DNA of 64,000 bases from Methanofollis liminatans DSM 4140 (GCF_000275865.1 NZ_CM001555.1:763606-827605), one strand, 5' to 3'; shown: positions 1 to 7,982, counted from the stretch's first letter. Numbers and translations: made by a program. Notes: a model not told the origin generated them from the letters alone.

Positions 1-391
1 GCGGTGCTCCGGGATCCCACAAAATGCCGCTCACTCTCCAGACCGGTACGGCTGCCGGTCATTCCCTCTTCTTCGGGATCGTAAATGTGCGTACGGGGAT
101 AATCCGGATCTGCCGGGAGGAATGTGTCTGATATGGCCGATATATGTCCAATAAATGTTCAGGAATTAGAGGGGGGGGTTGCTGTGATAGAACCTACTTC
201 CTTCCCCTTTTCTGACCGGTTGGATCAAGAAAACCATTTTCCACGCGTTCGATCAGGTCACGGCAAAGCGTTTTCTTCGATGCTTCCGGAATAATCATGG
301 TATATTCTGCAAGAGTGATTGCACGGTGCTGTTTCACCCCCGGTCATATGTATGATTGCGACATCCCATGCACTATCTGGAGGCACCGGTC
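1..391. other. No recognised gene; one tiny minus-strand ORF
   Basis: I see no recognisable protein family here. A 34-codon minus-strand ORF (194..298) begins MIIPEASKKTL and ends in basic residues; it has no clear ribosome-binding site and could be a fragment. The plus strand carries GGAGG at 379-383, eight bases before the ATG of the broken HicB at 392. The stretch looks like decayed sequence at the edge of the toxin-antitoxin island. Confidence 0.4.
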
Positions 392-610
392 ATGCTGGTT
401 ACATTTGATAGCTATTTTGACGGTGCGTTCTGGTGCGCCCGCGGCAATGGGTGTGGACATCTTCACGCAGGGCACGACGCTTGACGAACTCATGCATAAT
501 GTCAAAGATGCCGTCGAACTCCACTTTGAAGAGACTATCGATGCCGGAGAGCAGATCACGGTTGTATCCCTGACAGAACTTCAGGTTGGTTCAAAGAGCT
601 CTGGCAAAGG
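392..610 (+). pseudogene. HicB-family antitoxin broken by a frameshift
   Basis: Two overlapping frames together spell one HicB-like protein. The ATG at 392, with a good GGAGG site upstream, reads MLVTFDSYFDGAFWCARG and then hits a stop within about 12 codons. The adjacent frame takes over at about 448 with MGVDIFTQGTTLDELM and continues through the helical part of the HicB fold (VKDAVELHFEE) and the final strand. A single-base indel near 446-450 explains the split. HicB proteins are partially degraded RNase H-fold antitoxins that neutralise the mRNA interferase HicA. No HicA is visible on this strand, so this is a remnant without a partner. The 3' end is uncertain because the second frame stays open into the convergent relE gene. 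Confidence 0.7.
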
Positions 611-621
611 ATCGTCAGGTG

Positions 622-870
622 TTACTGCTCATCCTTGTGATAGAGATCCAGAAAGACCAGCAGATCCCTCTGCTGATCATAGCAGTATGATAACCGGAAT
701 GGGGGGATATATACCTCCCTCGTCTGCTTTCTGCCGTACCTCATCGGCTTTCCGATCGCCGGATCATTGACGATCCTGATGATCTGCTGCTTCACCCGGT
801 TCTTCGTCGTGCGATCACGGATCTTTTTGATCGTTTTCTTGAAGGACGCATCGTAGGCAACGGTTACCAT
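622..870 (-). CDS. RelE/ParE-family toxin
   Basis: An 82-residue basic protein of the RelE/ParE superfamily, the toxin half of a type II toxin-antitoxin module. It starts MVTVAYDASFKKTIKKI and carries the typical C-terminal strand pattern (REVYIPPFRLSYCY, then DLLVFLDLYHKDEQ). Members are ribosome-dependent mRNA interferases or gyrase poisons; which applies here cannot be told from sequence. Its ATG overlaps the last codons of the upstream AbrB-type antitoxin by 7 bases, so the two are almost certainly translationally coupled. The length is normal for the family and no frame damage is visible. Confidence 0.85.
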   Translation of the reverse strand: MVTVAYDASFKKTIKKIRDRTTKNRVKQQIIRIVNDPAIGKPMRYGRKQTREVYIPPFRLSYCYDQQRDLLVFLDLYHKDEQ

Positions 871-1130
871 GATTCAAGATCGTTGATAAAATCGACATCG
901 CTCTTTCTGGTGAATGTACCCTTTTTAAACTCCTTAAATGCCTTTTCTGTTCTCTCTGCGAAGATAATGTCTTCTTTTAGCTCCGGCTCCAGTTCATCAA
1001 GGGGTTTTACGATAAAACGGCCGCCCTCCCTGATGATGAGCAGGTGTGTCCCCTCGACAAGATCTTTCCTCATAGATGCCGGAATGACGATCTGCCCCTT
1101 CGAACTCAGTCTGGTGATGCCAATGTCCAT
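864..1130 (-). CDS. SpoVT/AbrB-type antitoxin
   Basis: An 88-residue protein with an N-terminal SpoVT/AbrB swapped-hairpin DNA-binding domain (ITRLSSKGQIVIPASMRKDL, about residues 5-24, then a strand pair ending FIVKPL). The acidic C-terminal half should wrap the toxin. It is the first gene of the two-gene antitoxin-toxin operon with relE at 622..870. A 16-bp inverted repeat lies ten bases upstream of the start, where an autorepressor would bind. Family knowledge: antitoxins of this kind repress their own operon and are stripped off when degraded. Confidence 0.88.
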   Translation of the reverse strand: MDIGITRLSSKGQIVIPASMRKDLVEGTHLLIIREGGRFIVKPLDELEPELKEDIIFAERTEKAFKEFKKGTFTRKSDVDFINDLESW

Positions 1131-1139
1131 GGGTGTCCT

Positions 1140-1155
1140 GTAAGATGTATCTTAC
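1140..1155. promoter_or_regulatory. Inverted-repeat operator upstream of abrB/relE
   Basis: GTAAGATGTATCTTAC has two perfect 7-base arms around a 2-base centre. It sits 10 bp before the antitoxin ATG (1130, minus strand). The position and symmetry fit an autoregulatory operator for the AbrB-type antitoxin; binding is inferred. Confidence 0.6.
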
Positions 1156-1216
1156 CTGATCCCATATGGCTCTTTGCATGGTGCCGACCGAACGCCCCCG
1201 CCCCTCGGCCCTTCCC

Positions 1217-1558
1217 TCAGGCATCGCAGATGTCGAGCAACGCATGGATCAGGGGTTTTTGTGCCGGGATCTCGTGGGTGATGACGTCCCACACGATTTC
1301 CCAGTCTACACTGAAATAGGCATGGATCAGGCGGTCCCTCATCCCTGCCATTGCTTTCCAGGGAACCTCGGGGTGCGCCTCCCTGAAAGGCGGGGGGAGG
1401 TTCTTTGCCGCCTCGCCGATCACTTCGATGCTCCGGAGAACCGATCGTTTGAGCACCTCGTCGTGGACGAGGTCATCGAAGGTGATAGCGCCGCATTGCT
1501 CCTCCAGAAAAGCCATCTCCTCTGCAATATGGCGGAGGAAGACCTCTTCACGCCTCAC
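1217..1558 (-). CDS. hepT: HepT-like HEPN ribonuclease toxin
   Basis: A 113-residue all-helical protein of the DUF86/HepT family, a HEPN-domain RNase that forms a type VII toxin-antitoxin system with the nucleotidyltransferase MntA. The catalytic RX4HXY motif is intact as RDRLIHAY, at about residues 73-80. The preceding helix carries the family pattern SIEVIGEAAKNLP. It overlaps the upstream mntA by 11 bases. Known biology: MntA transfers AMP to the tyrosine of the RX4HXY motif and silences the RNase. This is the only HepT/MntA pair in the window in which both genes look fully intact. Confidence 0.92.
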   Translation of the reverse strand: MRREEVFLRHIAEEMAFLEEQCGAITFDDLVHDEVLKRSVLRSIEVIGEAAKNLPPPFREAHPEVPWKAMAGMRDRLIHAYFSVDWEIVWDVITHEIPAQKPLIHALLDICDA

Positions 1559-1856
1559 ACCAGATCACCTCGCCTTCGATTGTCGGGCGGAGGTAGGGAT
1601 CGATCCCGCCTGTGGTGACCAGGTCGACCCTCCGGCCGAAGAGGTCTTCCAGGTACGCTATCAGGGCCATGAAGTTCTGAAATGTCGCCTTCCCAATCGC
1701 GAATTCGACGAGGATGTCGATATCGCTCGCCGGGGTATTCTCCCCCCGGGCGACGGAGCCGAAGATCCCGATCCGCTCCACGCCGAAGTGCTCCCTGATC
1801 CAGGCCGTTCGCTCCTGCAATCGCCTGAGGTCATCGGTCTGGAGGTGAGCGGTCAT
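1548..1856 (-). CDS. mntA: MntA-like minimal nucleotidyltransferase antitoxin
   Basis: A 102-residue minimal nucleotidyltransferase of the Pol-beta superfamily. It shows the signature GSVARGENTPASDIDILV, in which the glycine-serine and the two aspartates bind ATP and metal. It is predicted to AMPylate and neutralise the HepT encoded directly downstream, overlapping by 11 bases. A TATA box (TATAAATA on the minus strand) lies about 31-38 bp before the ATG, so the transcript should have an almost zero-length leader. Confidence 0.92.
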   Translation of the reverse strand: MTAHLQTDDLRRLQERTAWIREHFGVERIGIFGSVARGENTPASDIDILVEFAIGKATFQNFMALIAYLEDLFGRRVDLVTTGGIDPYLRPTIEGEVIWCEA

Positions 1857-1886
1857 ATTGAATCGAGTGGATCTGGGGTAAGGGCG

Positions 1887-1894
1887 TATTTATA
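1887..1894 (-). promoter_or_regulatory. TATA box for mntA-hepT
   Basis: TATAAATA on the minus strand lies 31-38 bp upstream of the mntA start. This is the spacing expected for a leaderless archaeal transcript. Confidence 0.6.
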
Positions 1895-2080
1895 GGTACC
1901 CGTGCTTTGTGTACCTCCGGTCCGGGGGCGGTGCGCAAAACCCGTCACCAGGCCTGGATGAACCAGCATCCCTGCCAGGGCGGTTGCCGCCGGCAGACCG
2001 CAGGCGGAATGTTGGAGTGGGCTCAGGCGACCAATCGCCGAGAGGTGGATCAGTGGGGAGGAGTTACTGACCGCCTGCGG

Positions 2081-2326
2081 CTATAAGCGATTGTCCTGAT
2101 CGAGGTCCTCGTCGGCATAGTGCCGCGGGATCTTCCGTGCGCCAGGCAATAGCTCCCATTCCCACCGTTTCACCCCTGCAAGAGCACATGCCTTCCCTGA
2201 CGAAAGAATGCCGCGCTGGTAGAGCGCCAGGGCAAGCTCCTGCTGCAGTGCAGCCTGGATGGCATCGGGAGGAAGACGGAGCGCCTGACGCTTATCGTGA
2301 GGCACCATGATCGTGACGTCTGACAT
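2081..2326 (-). CDS. UPF0175 family small protein (putative antitoxin)
   Basis: An 81-residue protein matching UPF0175. After a short N-terminal strand it has the family helices (ALALYQRGILSSGKACALAG) and the conserved aromatic-basic segment WEWELLPGARKIPRHY. UPF0175 proteins are common in archaea and cyanobacteria beside toxin-like genes and are suspected to be DNA-binding antitoxins; their function is not established. No toxin partner is apparent on either side, so it is an orphan in this island. The acidic tail (DEDLDQD) is typical of the family. Confidence 0.75.
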   Translation of the reverse strand: MSDVTIMVPHDKRQALRLPPDAIQAALQQELALALYQRGILSSGKACALAGVKRWEWELLPGARKIPRHYADEDLDQDNRL

Positions 2327-2719
2327 ACCGTACGAAAAGGGATGGAACGGAGATCATAGAATAGTGGTGCTGATGCTGATGATCCCTCTCTGGTGAGGGG
2401 GATAGAGTGGGTTGAATACGCCCGTATCGTCCCGGGATCCGGGGGTCGCCCGGCCAATCCCTGCCCATGCCGCCGAGATCCGGAGATCCGGCCCCTGCGG
2501 ACGGCATCGGAGAAACACGGGAAATGCCGCCCCCTCTCCTGCCCCCCTGGCAGGCCGTATGATTGGTAGTAATGAAATGCCTTCAAACCCTCGCATACGG
2601 CTGGGGGTGGAGCCGGAATCCGGGCGGAAATTGGTTTTATTCTTGGCCTGATTGGAGATTACTGCGTTTTTTATGGTGTTTTCCTGGTTCAGTGGGGACG
2701 ATTCACTCTTCCCCTATCT
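2327..2719. other. Gene-free stretch in the toxin-antitoxin island
   Basis: About 390 bases without a recognisable gene on either strand. The only structure noted is a short local inverted repeat, CCCTCTCTGGTGAGGGGG, near 2384-2401. The open frames here have no family-like pattern. Confidence 0.4.
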
Positions 2720-2947
2720 CTAGAATACGCCTGTACAGACTGTCCTGAATCCATCGTCAATCCGTTCCGCGAGGAGAACTGCCCCGGGAGTACAGACGAG
2801 ATCGGGTGACCCGTACTTCATGCCCAAAATGGACGAGATCGTGCTCTGCGCTTTTTTCCAGAGACCTTCCGTAGCCCCGCCGCTCGTTATCAGGTGAACG
2901 CCATGCAAGGGGACGGCAGTAGATCGCGGAGACGGGAGCGGCCCCAT
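2720..2947 (-). pseudogene. Possible fragment of an FGGY-type sugar kinase
   Basis: The minus strand encodes 75 residues with the pattern SGGATEGLWKKAQSTISSIL, followed by GSPD and PGAVLLAERIDDG. This resembles the C-terminal ATP-binding part of FGGY carbohydrate kinases (GGGA-x-LW-x-Q-x-ADVLG, then GAALLA). Nothing resembling the other 400 residues of a kinase is nearby. If the reading is right, it is a residual fragment. The resemblance is by eye and moderate, so an unrelated small protein is possible. Confidence 0.25.
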
Positions 2948-2988
2948 GGCAACCCTTATGATCCCCTATTCAGATAGGAGAGGATCAG

Positions 2989-3279
2989 ATGAGCCTGTAT
3001 GCAGATGTGCTCGAAAAACGGGATGATATCCTGCGGATCGCAGCAGGTCACGGCGCCCGTACAGTCCGGCTCTTCGGCTCCGTCGTCAGGGGCGAGGAGA
3101 CCCCGGAGAGCGATATCGATCTCCTCGTCGAATTTGAACCGGGACGAAATCTCCTCGACCATGTCGCTCTCGTCCAGGACCTGGAGAACCTGCTCGGCCG
3201 CACGGTCGATGTGGTGACCGAGGGGGGGCTGCACTGGTATATCAGGGACCGCATCCACCGGGAGGCCGTCCCCCTGTGA
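2989..3279 (+). CDS. mntA: MntA-like minimal nucleotidyltransferase
   Basis: A 96-residue MntA-type nucleotidyltransferase with an intact core, GSVVRGEETPESDIDLLV, and the usual downstream helix and strand (LENLLGRTVDVV). It should form a type VII module with the HepT gene that follows directly, but that gene is broken (3276..3600). The protein is therefore an antitoxin without a working toxin. The arrangement is antitoxin first, as in the other copies here. Codon use and length are normal. Confidence 0.88.
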   Translation: MSLYADVLEKRDDILRIAAGHGARTVRLFGSVVRGEETPESDIDLLVEFEPGRNLLDHVALVQDLENLLGRTVDVVTEGGLHWYIRDRIHREAVPL

Positions 3280-3600
3280 AAGACGCTCTGGCCGTACCTC
3301 ATCCATATCCTCGAATGTACCGACAGGATCGAGTCCTACACGCAAGGGAGGGCGGGACGCGTTCATGACATCTCCGATGGTGCAGGATGCGTATGATCCG
3401 GAACCTCGAGATCATCGGCGAGGCGGTGAAGCAGGTCTCCGAATCGGTGAGAGAGAAACGCTCCGAAGTACCCTGGCGGGCGGTTGCCGGCCTTCGTGAT
3501 ATCCTGGTATATGGGTGTGGATCTGACCGCTGTCTGGGACGTCGTCGAAGAGGGTCTCCCTGCGCTGAAGCGGGCAGTTGCAGAAGATCCTTGCCACACT
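3276..3600 (+). pseudogene. HepT-like toxin, broken by indels in the active site
   Basis: Three reading frames must be joined to recover a HepT protein. The first frame gives LWPYLIHILECTDRIESYTQG, the second gives RNLEIIGEAVKQVSESV followed by VPWRAVAGLRDILVY, and the third resumes with MGVDLTAVWDVVEEGLPALK. Intact relatives have RX4HXY followed by (F/M)GVD. Here the segment that should carry the histidine and X is missing: RDILVY joins the next frame directly, so the catalytic site is deleted as well as frame-shifted. The gene cannot make an active HEPN RNase. The neighbouring antitoxin is preserved. Confidence 0.8.
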
Positions 3601-3743
3601 GCAGCAGGACTCCTGACCTGGCGCTCTCTCCCGGGGGAGAATGGGGCCTTGCCCGGCCGGAAGAAGACGGGGGCCATATCTTGAGGTCACGGCCCAATCG
3701 TAGAGGGTACACTGCTGGCCCCCTCTTCGTGCCCCGCTCTCCC

Positions 3744-4910
3744 TCACTCCAGATACGAAAAGATCGGTTCCAGGTCCCGGTAGCCGACCAGCTGCCCCCC
3801 GATCCGACGCTGGGACTGATCGCCCCCATAGACCACGAACGATCGATCGGGCGTGTTGCCGGAGAGCCCATTCCAGTACGCGATCTCTTTGAAGAAGTCG
3901 GAACTTGCCGTCCTGCCCGATTTGATCTCGACCGGGACAAGGTCCAGTCCTCCATATTCGATGACGCAGTCGATCTCGTGCCCGAGTTTATCCCGCCAGA
4001 AGAAGAGATTGGACTCTTTGCCCCGGTTGAATCTAAACTTCAGGAACTCTGTTATAATGAGCGATTCAAAGAGCCCTCCTTTGAGAGGATGATAACAGAG
4101 ATCGTCGGCATGCTGTATCCCGGCCAGGTGTGCGGCAAGACCCGGGTCGGTGAAGTAGAGTTTTGGCATCTTCACCAGCCGCTTGTTGAAGTTTTTGTGG
4201 TGGGGCCTGATCAGGACGATCAACGACGATGTCTCAAGAAGGGACAACCACTCTTTCGCCGTGTTATGGGTGATGCCGCAGTCATTGGCAAGGGACGAGT
4301 AGTTGACCACCTGGCCTGACCGGTGGGCGCACATCTTCATAAATGCCTGGAATGTCGAGAGGTTCTGCACCTGCTTGAGAAGACGGAGATCACGCTCAAG
4401 GTACGTCTGAATATATGACGAATAAAAATCTGCCGGGTGAATGGCGCTGGCGTACGGGCGGGGGAAGAGACCGGCATAGAGGAGGTCCTCGTACCGTCCG
4501 GCCTCAATCCCGGCCCGGGCAAGTTCCCTCATCGAGAGGGGGAGCAGTTTGATGATCCCGACCCGGCCGGCAAGCGACCGGGATACCCGCTCCATCATCA
4601 GGAAGTTCCGGGACCCGGTGAGAATGAACTGCCCCGGCCTCTGATGCCTGTCCAGAACGCCCTGGAGATACGAAAATATCTCAGGGACCCGCTGCACCTC
4701 ATCAAAGACTGCCCCGCTCTTCTCGTACTGCGTAAGAAAACTGCGTGGATCCTCCTCTGCAAAGGCGCGGGTGTCAGGATCTTCCAGTAATACATCAGGC
4801 AGATCCGGGAAGACCGATCGGACGAGGGTCGTCTTTCCTGACTGGCGGGGGCCGATCGCCGATACTGCTGGAAATCCCCGGGCGAGCGATCGGACCTTCC
4901 TCCTCTGCAT
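3744..4910 (-). CDS. AAA ATPase with C-terminal DUF4143 domain
   Basis: A 388-residue protein of the archaeal/bacterial AAA_14-DUF4143 family. The Walker A motif is GPRQSGKTT at residues 20-28, and the Walker B-like segment GAVFDEVQRVP follows at about residue 66. The C-terminal DUF4143 half has the conserved PKLYFTDPGLAAHL and the nuclease-like stretch FWRDKLGHEIDCVIE followed by VPVEIKSG. The function is unknown; the family is patchily distributed and often near mobile genes. The N terminus may be damaged: an adjacent frame just upstream reads IIQRDAEE, the expected beginning for this family, and would join the main frame with a one-base shift near 4900. Confidence 0.85.
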   Translation of the reverse strand: MQRRKVRSLARGFPAVSAIGPRQSGKTTLVRSVFPDLPDVLLEDPDTRAFAEEDPRSFLTQYEKSGAVFDEVQRVPEIFSYLQGVLDRHQRPGQFILTGSRNFLMMERVSRSLAGRVGIIKLLPLSMRELARAGIEAGRYEDLLYAGLFPRPYASAIHPADFYSSYIQTYLERDLRLLKQVQNLSTFQAFMKMCAHRSGQVVNYSSLANDCGITHNTAKEWLSLLETSSLIVLIRPHHKNFNKRLVKMPKLYFTDPGLAAHLAGIQHADDLCYHPLKGGLFESLIITEFLKFRFNRGKESNLFFWRDKLGHEIDCVIEYGGLDLVPVEIKSGRTASSDFFKEIAYWNGLSGNTPDRSFVVYGGDQSQRRIGGQLVGYRDLEPIFSYLE

Positions 4911-5066
4911 CCCGCTGGATGATGGAGGCCCTGCTGGACAGATTGTAAATCGTATTTACAATTTGTCCATATGTGTCTGCCTCTCTCCAGAGATTAGAGT
5001 GGAATACTATCTGAGGATGTCAATGGACGCAAAGAAAAAAAGGCCCTGTTCAAATCCCCCATATCT

Positions 5067-5309
5067 TTGTGGAAATTTGCGTCTATACGTCTGCCAGAGG
5101 CTGATGAACAGCGGATCAAAGACGAACTGATGGCTCTCGCAGACGAAACATATCCTCATGTGCACATCAAAAAACTGAATGGCCATCCTGATGCCCCGGT
5201 TTATGCTCTTCGTGCAGGGCAGTACCGGGCGATTCTCACCATCGATGGTGATATCATGGTTATTTTCGTGATCGAGGTCGAAAATCGGAGCACCGTCTAC
5301 CGGAAGTAA
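5067..5309 (+). CDS. RelE-family toxin without visible antitoxin
   Basis: A RelE/ParE-like protein. The segment HIKKLNGHPDAPVYALRAG, followed by YRAILTIDGD and the final strand IFVIEVENRSTVYRK, is the typical core and C terminus of this toxin fold. The start is uncertain. The only in-frame near-start is TTG at 5067, while an ATG-led frame upstream (MSMDAKKK, from about 5014) enters the same coding sense only if a one-base indel occurred in the A-rich tract at 5032-5042. Either the gene has a TTG start or it is 5'-damaged at the homopolymer. No antitoxin gene flanks it. Confidence 0.7.
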   Translation: MWKFASIRLPEADEQRIKDELMALADETYPHVHIKKLNGHPDAPVYALRAGQYRAILTIDGDIMVIFVIEVENRSTVYRK

Positions 5310-5819
5310 GGATCCCGTGTTCATGGGCTCTCCAACCTCTTTTTCCATCAGACATGCCGACCCGGGCTCCAGGATCAGCAGCACTAAATTTTCATTTTCT
5401 CTCTGCGTGTACCCTCTCCGATTTTCATTTTTGTGTAAAAAAGAAAATCATCTGCGCAGAAATCACCCTCTTTTTTTTCATTTTTATCCTCGAAAATTTT
5501 CAGCATATGGCAGAAAAGATCTCTCTACACACGCACAACCGATCGGTCTTGAGATCCGATCTGCGTGCAGCAGCACGCAGTTTGGATCCTGGACCTTCCG
5601 GAAATACACGCAGGATCAGGGGGCGGCACTTCCTGCCGGAGAACCCGGCCAGTGCACGTCGCCTCCTTTCGCGCGGGCTCCCCCCTCCGGCCCTCTCTCC
5701 CGGGTCAGCTCCGCCTGTTTCGGGTTCCTCGATCAGGGCGGCGCCGCACTTCCTGACGACGTTTTGGCGGTGACGCCGACCGGCACCTCTTTTGCCCTCC
5801 AGAAAGAGAGATCCTGGCG
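5310..5819. other. Gene-free stretch with repeated TTTTCATTTT motif
   Basis: No convincing gene. The core TTTTCATTTT occurs three times, at about 5389, 5422 and 5475, in an otherwise GC-rich region. The copies lie 340-430 bp upstream of the metallopeptidase gene. They could be promoter or operator elements, or just low-complexity sequence. Confidence 0.4.
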
Positions 5820-6854
5820 ATGGCAGACCGGTACCGTGTCGAATACCGCGCCGGGATCCGGCGGATAGAGGTCCTCAGCGGGGACGGCGAGATCGTCGTC
5901 CAGGCGCCCCGCGGCACGCCTGAAGAGCAGATCCGCGCTGCCGTGGGAGAGCACAACCACCCTGCCGGCCTCTTCAGGATCGGCTGGCGCCTCATCCCTT
6001 ATTCCGTGGAATTTCGCCCCCGCTGCCGGACCGTGACCGTCGGGGTCGGGGACGGCGCACTCGTGGTGCGGGCGCCGCCGGGAACGAACCGGCACGAGAT
6101 CGACGCCGCCCTCCGCACCCATGAAGCGAGAATCCTGCGGGCGCTGGCACCCCGGCGGGGCGAAGAATCTGCCGCCCTTCTCGTCGGTGGAATGACAATC
6201 CCGTACGTGATCGCCTACCGGTCGCGGGCGGTCAACCTCACCCTCAGGGTCCTGCCCGACAACACGGTCCGCGTCACCGCCCCCCCGGGCATATCGACAG
6301 ACCGCGTTCGCTCATTCGTCGAATCGCACGCCGCGTACATCCATCAGCGTATCGCCGCCCCGGAAAGAACACCGGCGCTGCCGGTCGAGTACGCCGATGG
6401 GGGCGTGCTCCTCCTCTCCGGAAAAACGGTGACGATCAGGGCAGAGGAAAGGAGTGGGCCCTCCCTCGAGGGAGACCTCCTCCTCGTCCCTGACGACCGC
6501 CCGGTCGAAAAAACGGTATCCGCATATCTCCGGGCGGCCACACTCGCCCGGGCGAACCGCTCCCTCCCGCAGTATGCCGGCGCATTCGGCGTCGCTGTTC
6601 CCCCCGTGGAGGTCCGCTTCATGAAGACCTTCTGGGGCCGCTGCCACCCGGACCCGAAGATCGTCTTCAACGAGCGCTGTGCGATGCTCCCCCCCGACCT
6701 CATCGACTACGTCGTCGCCCACGAACTCTGCCACATCCTCCACCCCCACCACCAGCGGCCCTTCTACGACGCCCTCAGGGCGGTCATGCCCGACGCCGAC
6801 GCACGAAAGGAGCGGTTGAAAAACTATCACCCGTGCTGGGCGAAGGGCACCTGA
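5820..6854 (+). CDS. YgjP-type metallopeptidase with triplicated N-terminal module
   Basis: A 344-residue protein ending in a YgjP/M48-like zinc metallopeptidase domain. HELCHILHPHH at residues 301-311 gives the HExxH zinc site with nearby histidines, and FMKTFWGRCHP (268-277) is the family's other conserved segment. Usual YgjP proteins are about 230-240 residues with one N-terminal beta module. Here three related modules precede the catalytic half: residues 5-48, 61-108 and 129-178, each of the form Y-x-V-x-(Y/F)-R, a run of strands, (V/A)-x-APPG and a helix. The function of YgjP proteins is poorly known. The gene ends 60 bp before ruvC and may be cotranscribed with it. Confidence 0.85.
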   Translation: MADRYRVEYRAGIRRIEVLSGDGEIVVQAPRGTPEEQIRAAVGEHNHPAGLFRIGWRLIPYSVEFRPRCRTVTVGVGDGALVVRAPPGTNRHEIDAALRTHEARILRALAPRRGEESAALLVGGMTIPYVIAYRSRAVNLTLRVLPDNTVRVTAPPGISTDRVRSFVESHAAYIHQRIAAPERTPALPVEYADGGVLLLSGKTVTIRAEERSGPSLEGDLLLVPDDRPVEKTVSAYLRAATLARANRSLPQYAGAFGVAVPPVEVRFMKTFWGRCHPDPKIVFNERCAMLPPDLIDYVVAHELCHILHPHHQRPFYDALRAVMPDADARKERLKNYHPCWAKGT

Positions 6855-6913
6855 CCGTTCAACAAAAGGTATCAACCAGGAGCACCGAATACTCAAGTAA
6901 ACGGCATATCACC

Positions 6914-7384
6914 ATGATCGTCATCGGCATCGATCCCGGGCTGGCAAGAGTCGGCTACGGCGTCCTCAGAAAAGGCGAGCGGTTTCCGGCGCCGCTGGCC
7001 TTCGGCTGCATCGAGACCGGCGGGGACCGGAGCCCCCCGGAGCGGCTGCTCGAGATCCACGAGCGGGTCTCGGCCCTCCTCGACGAATACGACCCCGCAT
7101 GGGTCGTCCTGGAAAAGTTGTTCTTCTCCAGGAACGTCACCTCGGCGATGCATGTCAGCGAGGCCAGGGGCGTCATCCTCCTCGCCGCCGAGCAGCACGG
7201 GGTCGGGATCGCCGAGTACACCCCGAACCAGATCAAACAGGCCGTCACCGGATCCGGGCGTGCCGACAAACACCAGGTGCAGGAGATGATGCGGCGGCTC
7301 CTCCGCCTGGACGAGATCCCCCGTCCGGACGACGCCGCCGACGGCCTCGCCATCGCCCTCTGCCACATCAATATGGTACGATAA
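6914..7384 (+). CDS. ruvC: Crossover junction endodeoxyribonuclease RuvC
   Basis: A 156-residue RuvC that cleaves Holliday junctions symmetrically during recombination. The RNase H-fold acidic residues are visible: D7 in GIDPG, E67 in VVLEKLFF, and D140/D143 in DDAADGLAIA. The second helix carries SAMHVSEARG, which in E. coli RuvC lies near the junction. The start is the ATG at 6914 because IGIDPG is normally within the first ten residues. It is the first gene of a ruvC-ruvA-ruvB run; only one base separates its stop from the ruvA ATG. Most archaea use Hjc instead, so this is a bacterial-type gene. Confidence 0.95.
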   Translation: MIVIGIDPGLARVGYGVLRKGERFPAPLAFGCIETGGDRSPPERLLEIHERVSALLDEYDPAWVVLEKLFFSRNVTSAMHVSEARGVILLAAEQHGVGIAEYTPNQIKQAVTGSGRADKHQVQEMMRRLLRLDEIPRPDDAADGLAIALCHINMVR

Positions 7385-7385
7385 G

Positions 7386-7982
7386 ATGATCGCTCATCTC
7401 TCTGGAGAACTGGCATCCACCGGCGACCGGTGGGTGGTGATCGATATCGGCGGCGTCGGCTACCTGGTGCAGGTGACCAGGCCGACGCTGGAGAGCCTCA
7501 GGCAGACCGAGGGCCGCGTCATGGTGCACACCCATATGGTGGTCCGCGACGACGACCTCCAGGTCTATGGCTTTCTCCACCCGGGCGAGCGCGACCTCTT
7601 CACGATCCTGATCGGCGTCACCGGGATCGGCCCCCAGACCGCCATGAACATCCTCTCCGGCCTCTCCTTCGAGGAATTTGCGATCGCCGTCATCGACGAG
7701 GACGAGCGGGCGCTCACCCGGATCCCCGGGATCGGGCAGAAGGGTGCAAAACGCCTGATCCTGGAGCTCAAGGAGAAGATGAAGAAGCGCGCCGATACCC
7801 TGGCCGTCAGCAGGCGCCCGGCCGCGGCTTCCGACGCCGCGAGCGCCCTCATCTCCCTCGGGTTCTCGCCGCAGGAGGCAGAGGCGGCAGTCGACGCCGT
7901 CCTCCCCGGCCTCGCCGACCCGACGGTGCAGGCGCTGATCAGGGCCGCGCTTGCCCGTCTCAGGGAGCGTCGATCCCCATGA
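7386..7982 (+). CDS. ruvA: Holliday junction branch-migration protein RuvA
   Basis: A 198-residue RuvA, which binds the four-way junction as a tetramer and loads RuvB. The N-terminal OB fold (residues 1-62) has the family pattern [13 protein letters not shown]. Two helix-hairpin-helix motifs follow, [14 protein letters not shown] and [16 protein letters not shown]. After a linker, the C-terminal domain III (about residues 150-195, [18 protein letters not shown]) is the part that contacts RuvB. All three domains are present at normal length. The stop overlaps the ruvB start by 4 bases (ATGA), a typical translational coupling. Confidence 0.95.
   Translation: MIAHLSGELASTGDRWVVIDIGGVGYLVQVTRPTLESLRQTEGRVMVHTHMVVRDDDLQVYGFLHPGERDLFTILIGVTGIGPQTAMNILSGLSFEEFAIAVIDEDERALTRIPGIGQKGAKRLILELKEKMKKRADTLAVSRRPAAASDAASALISLGFSPQEAEAAVDAVLPGLADPTVQALIRAALARLRERRSP

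Noticed and set aside
3387..4319. Plus-strand frame of about 310 codons
   Set aside because: Its first part is the middle of the broken HepT and the rest is antisense to the DUF4143 gene.
7430..7978. Long upstream extension of the ruvB frame through ruvA
   Set aside because: It is the out-of-frame reading of ruvA; the ruvB start overlapping the ruvA stop gives the normal RuvB N terminus.
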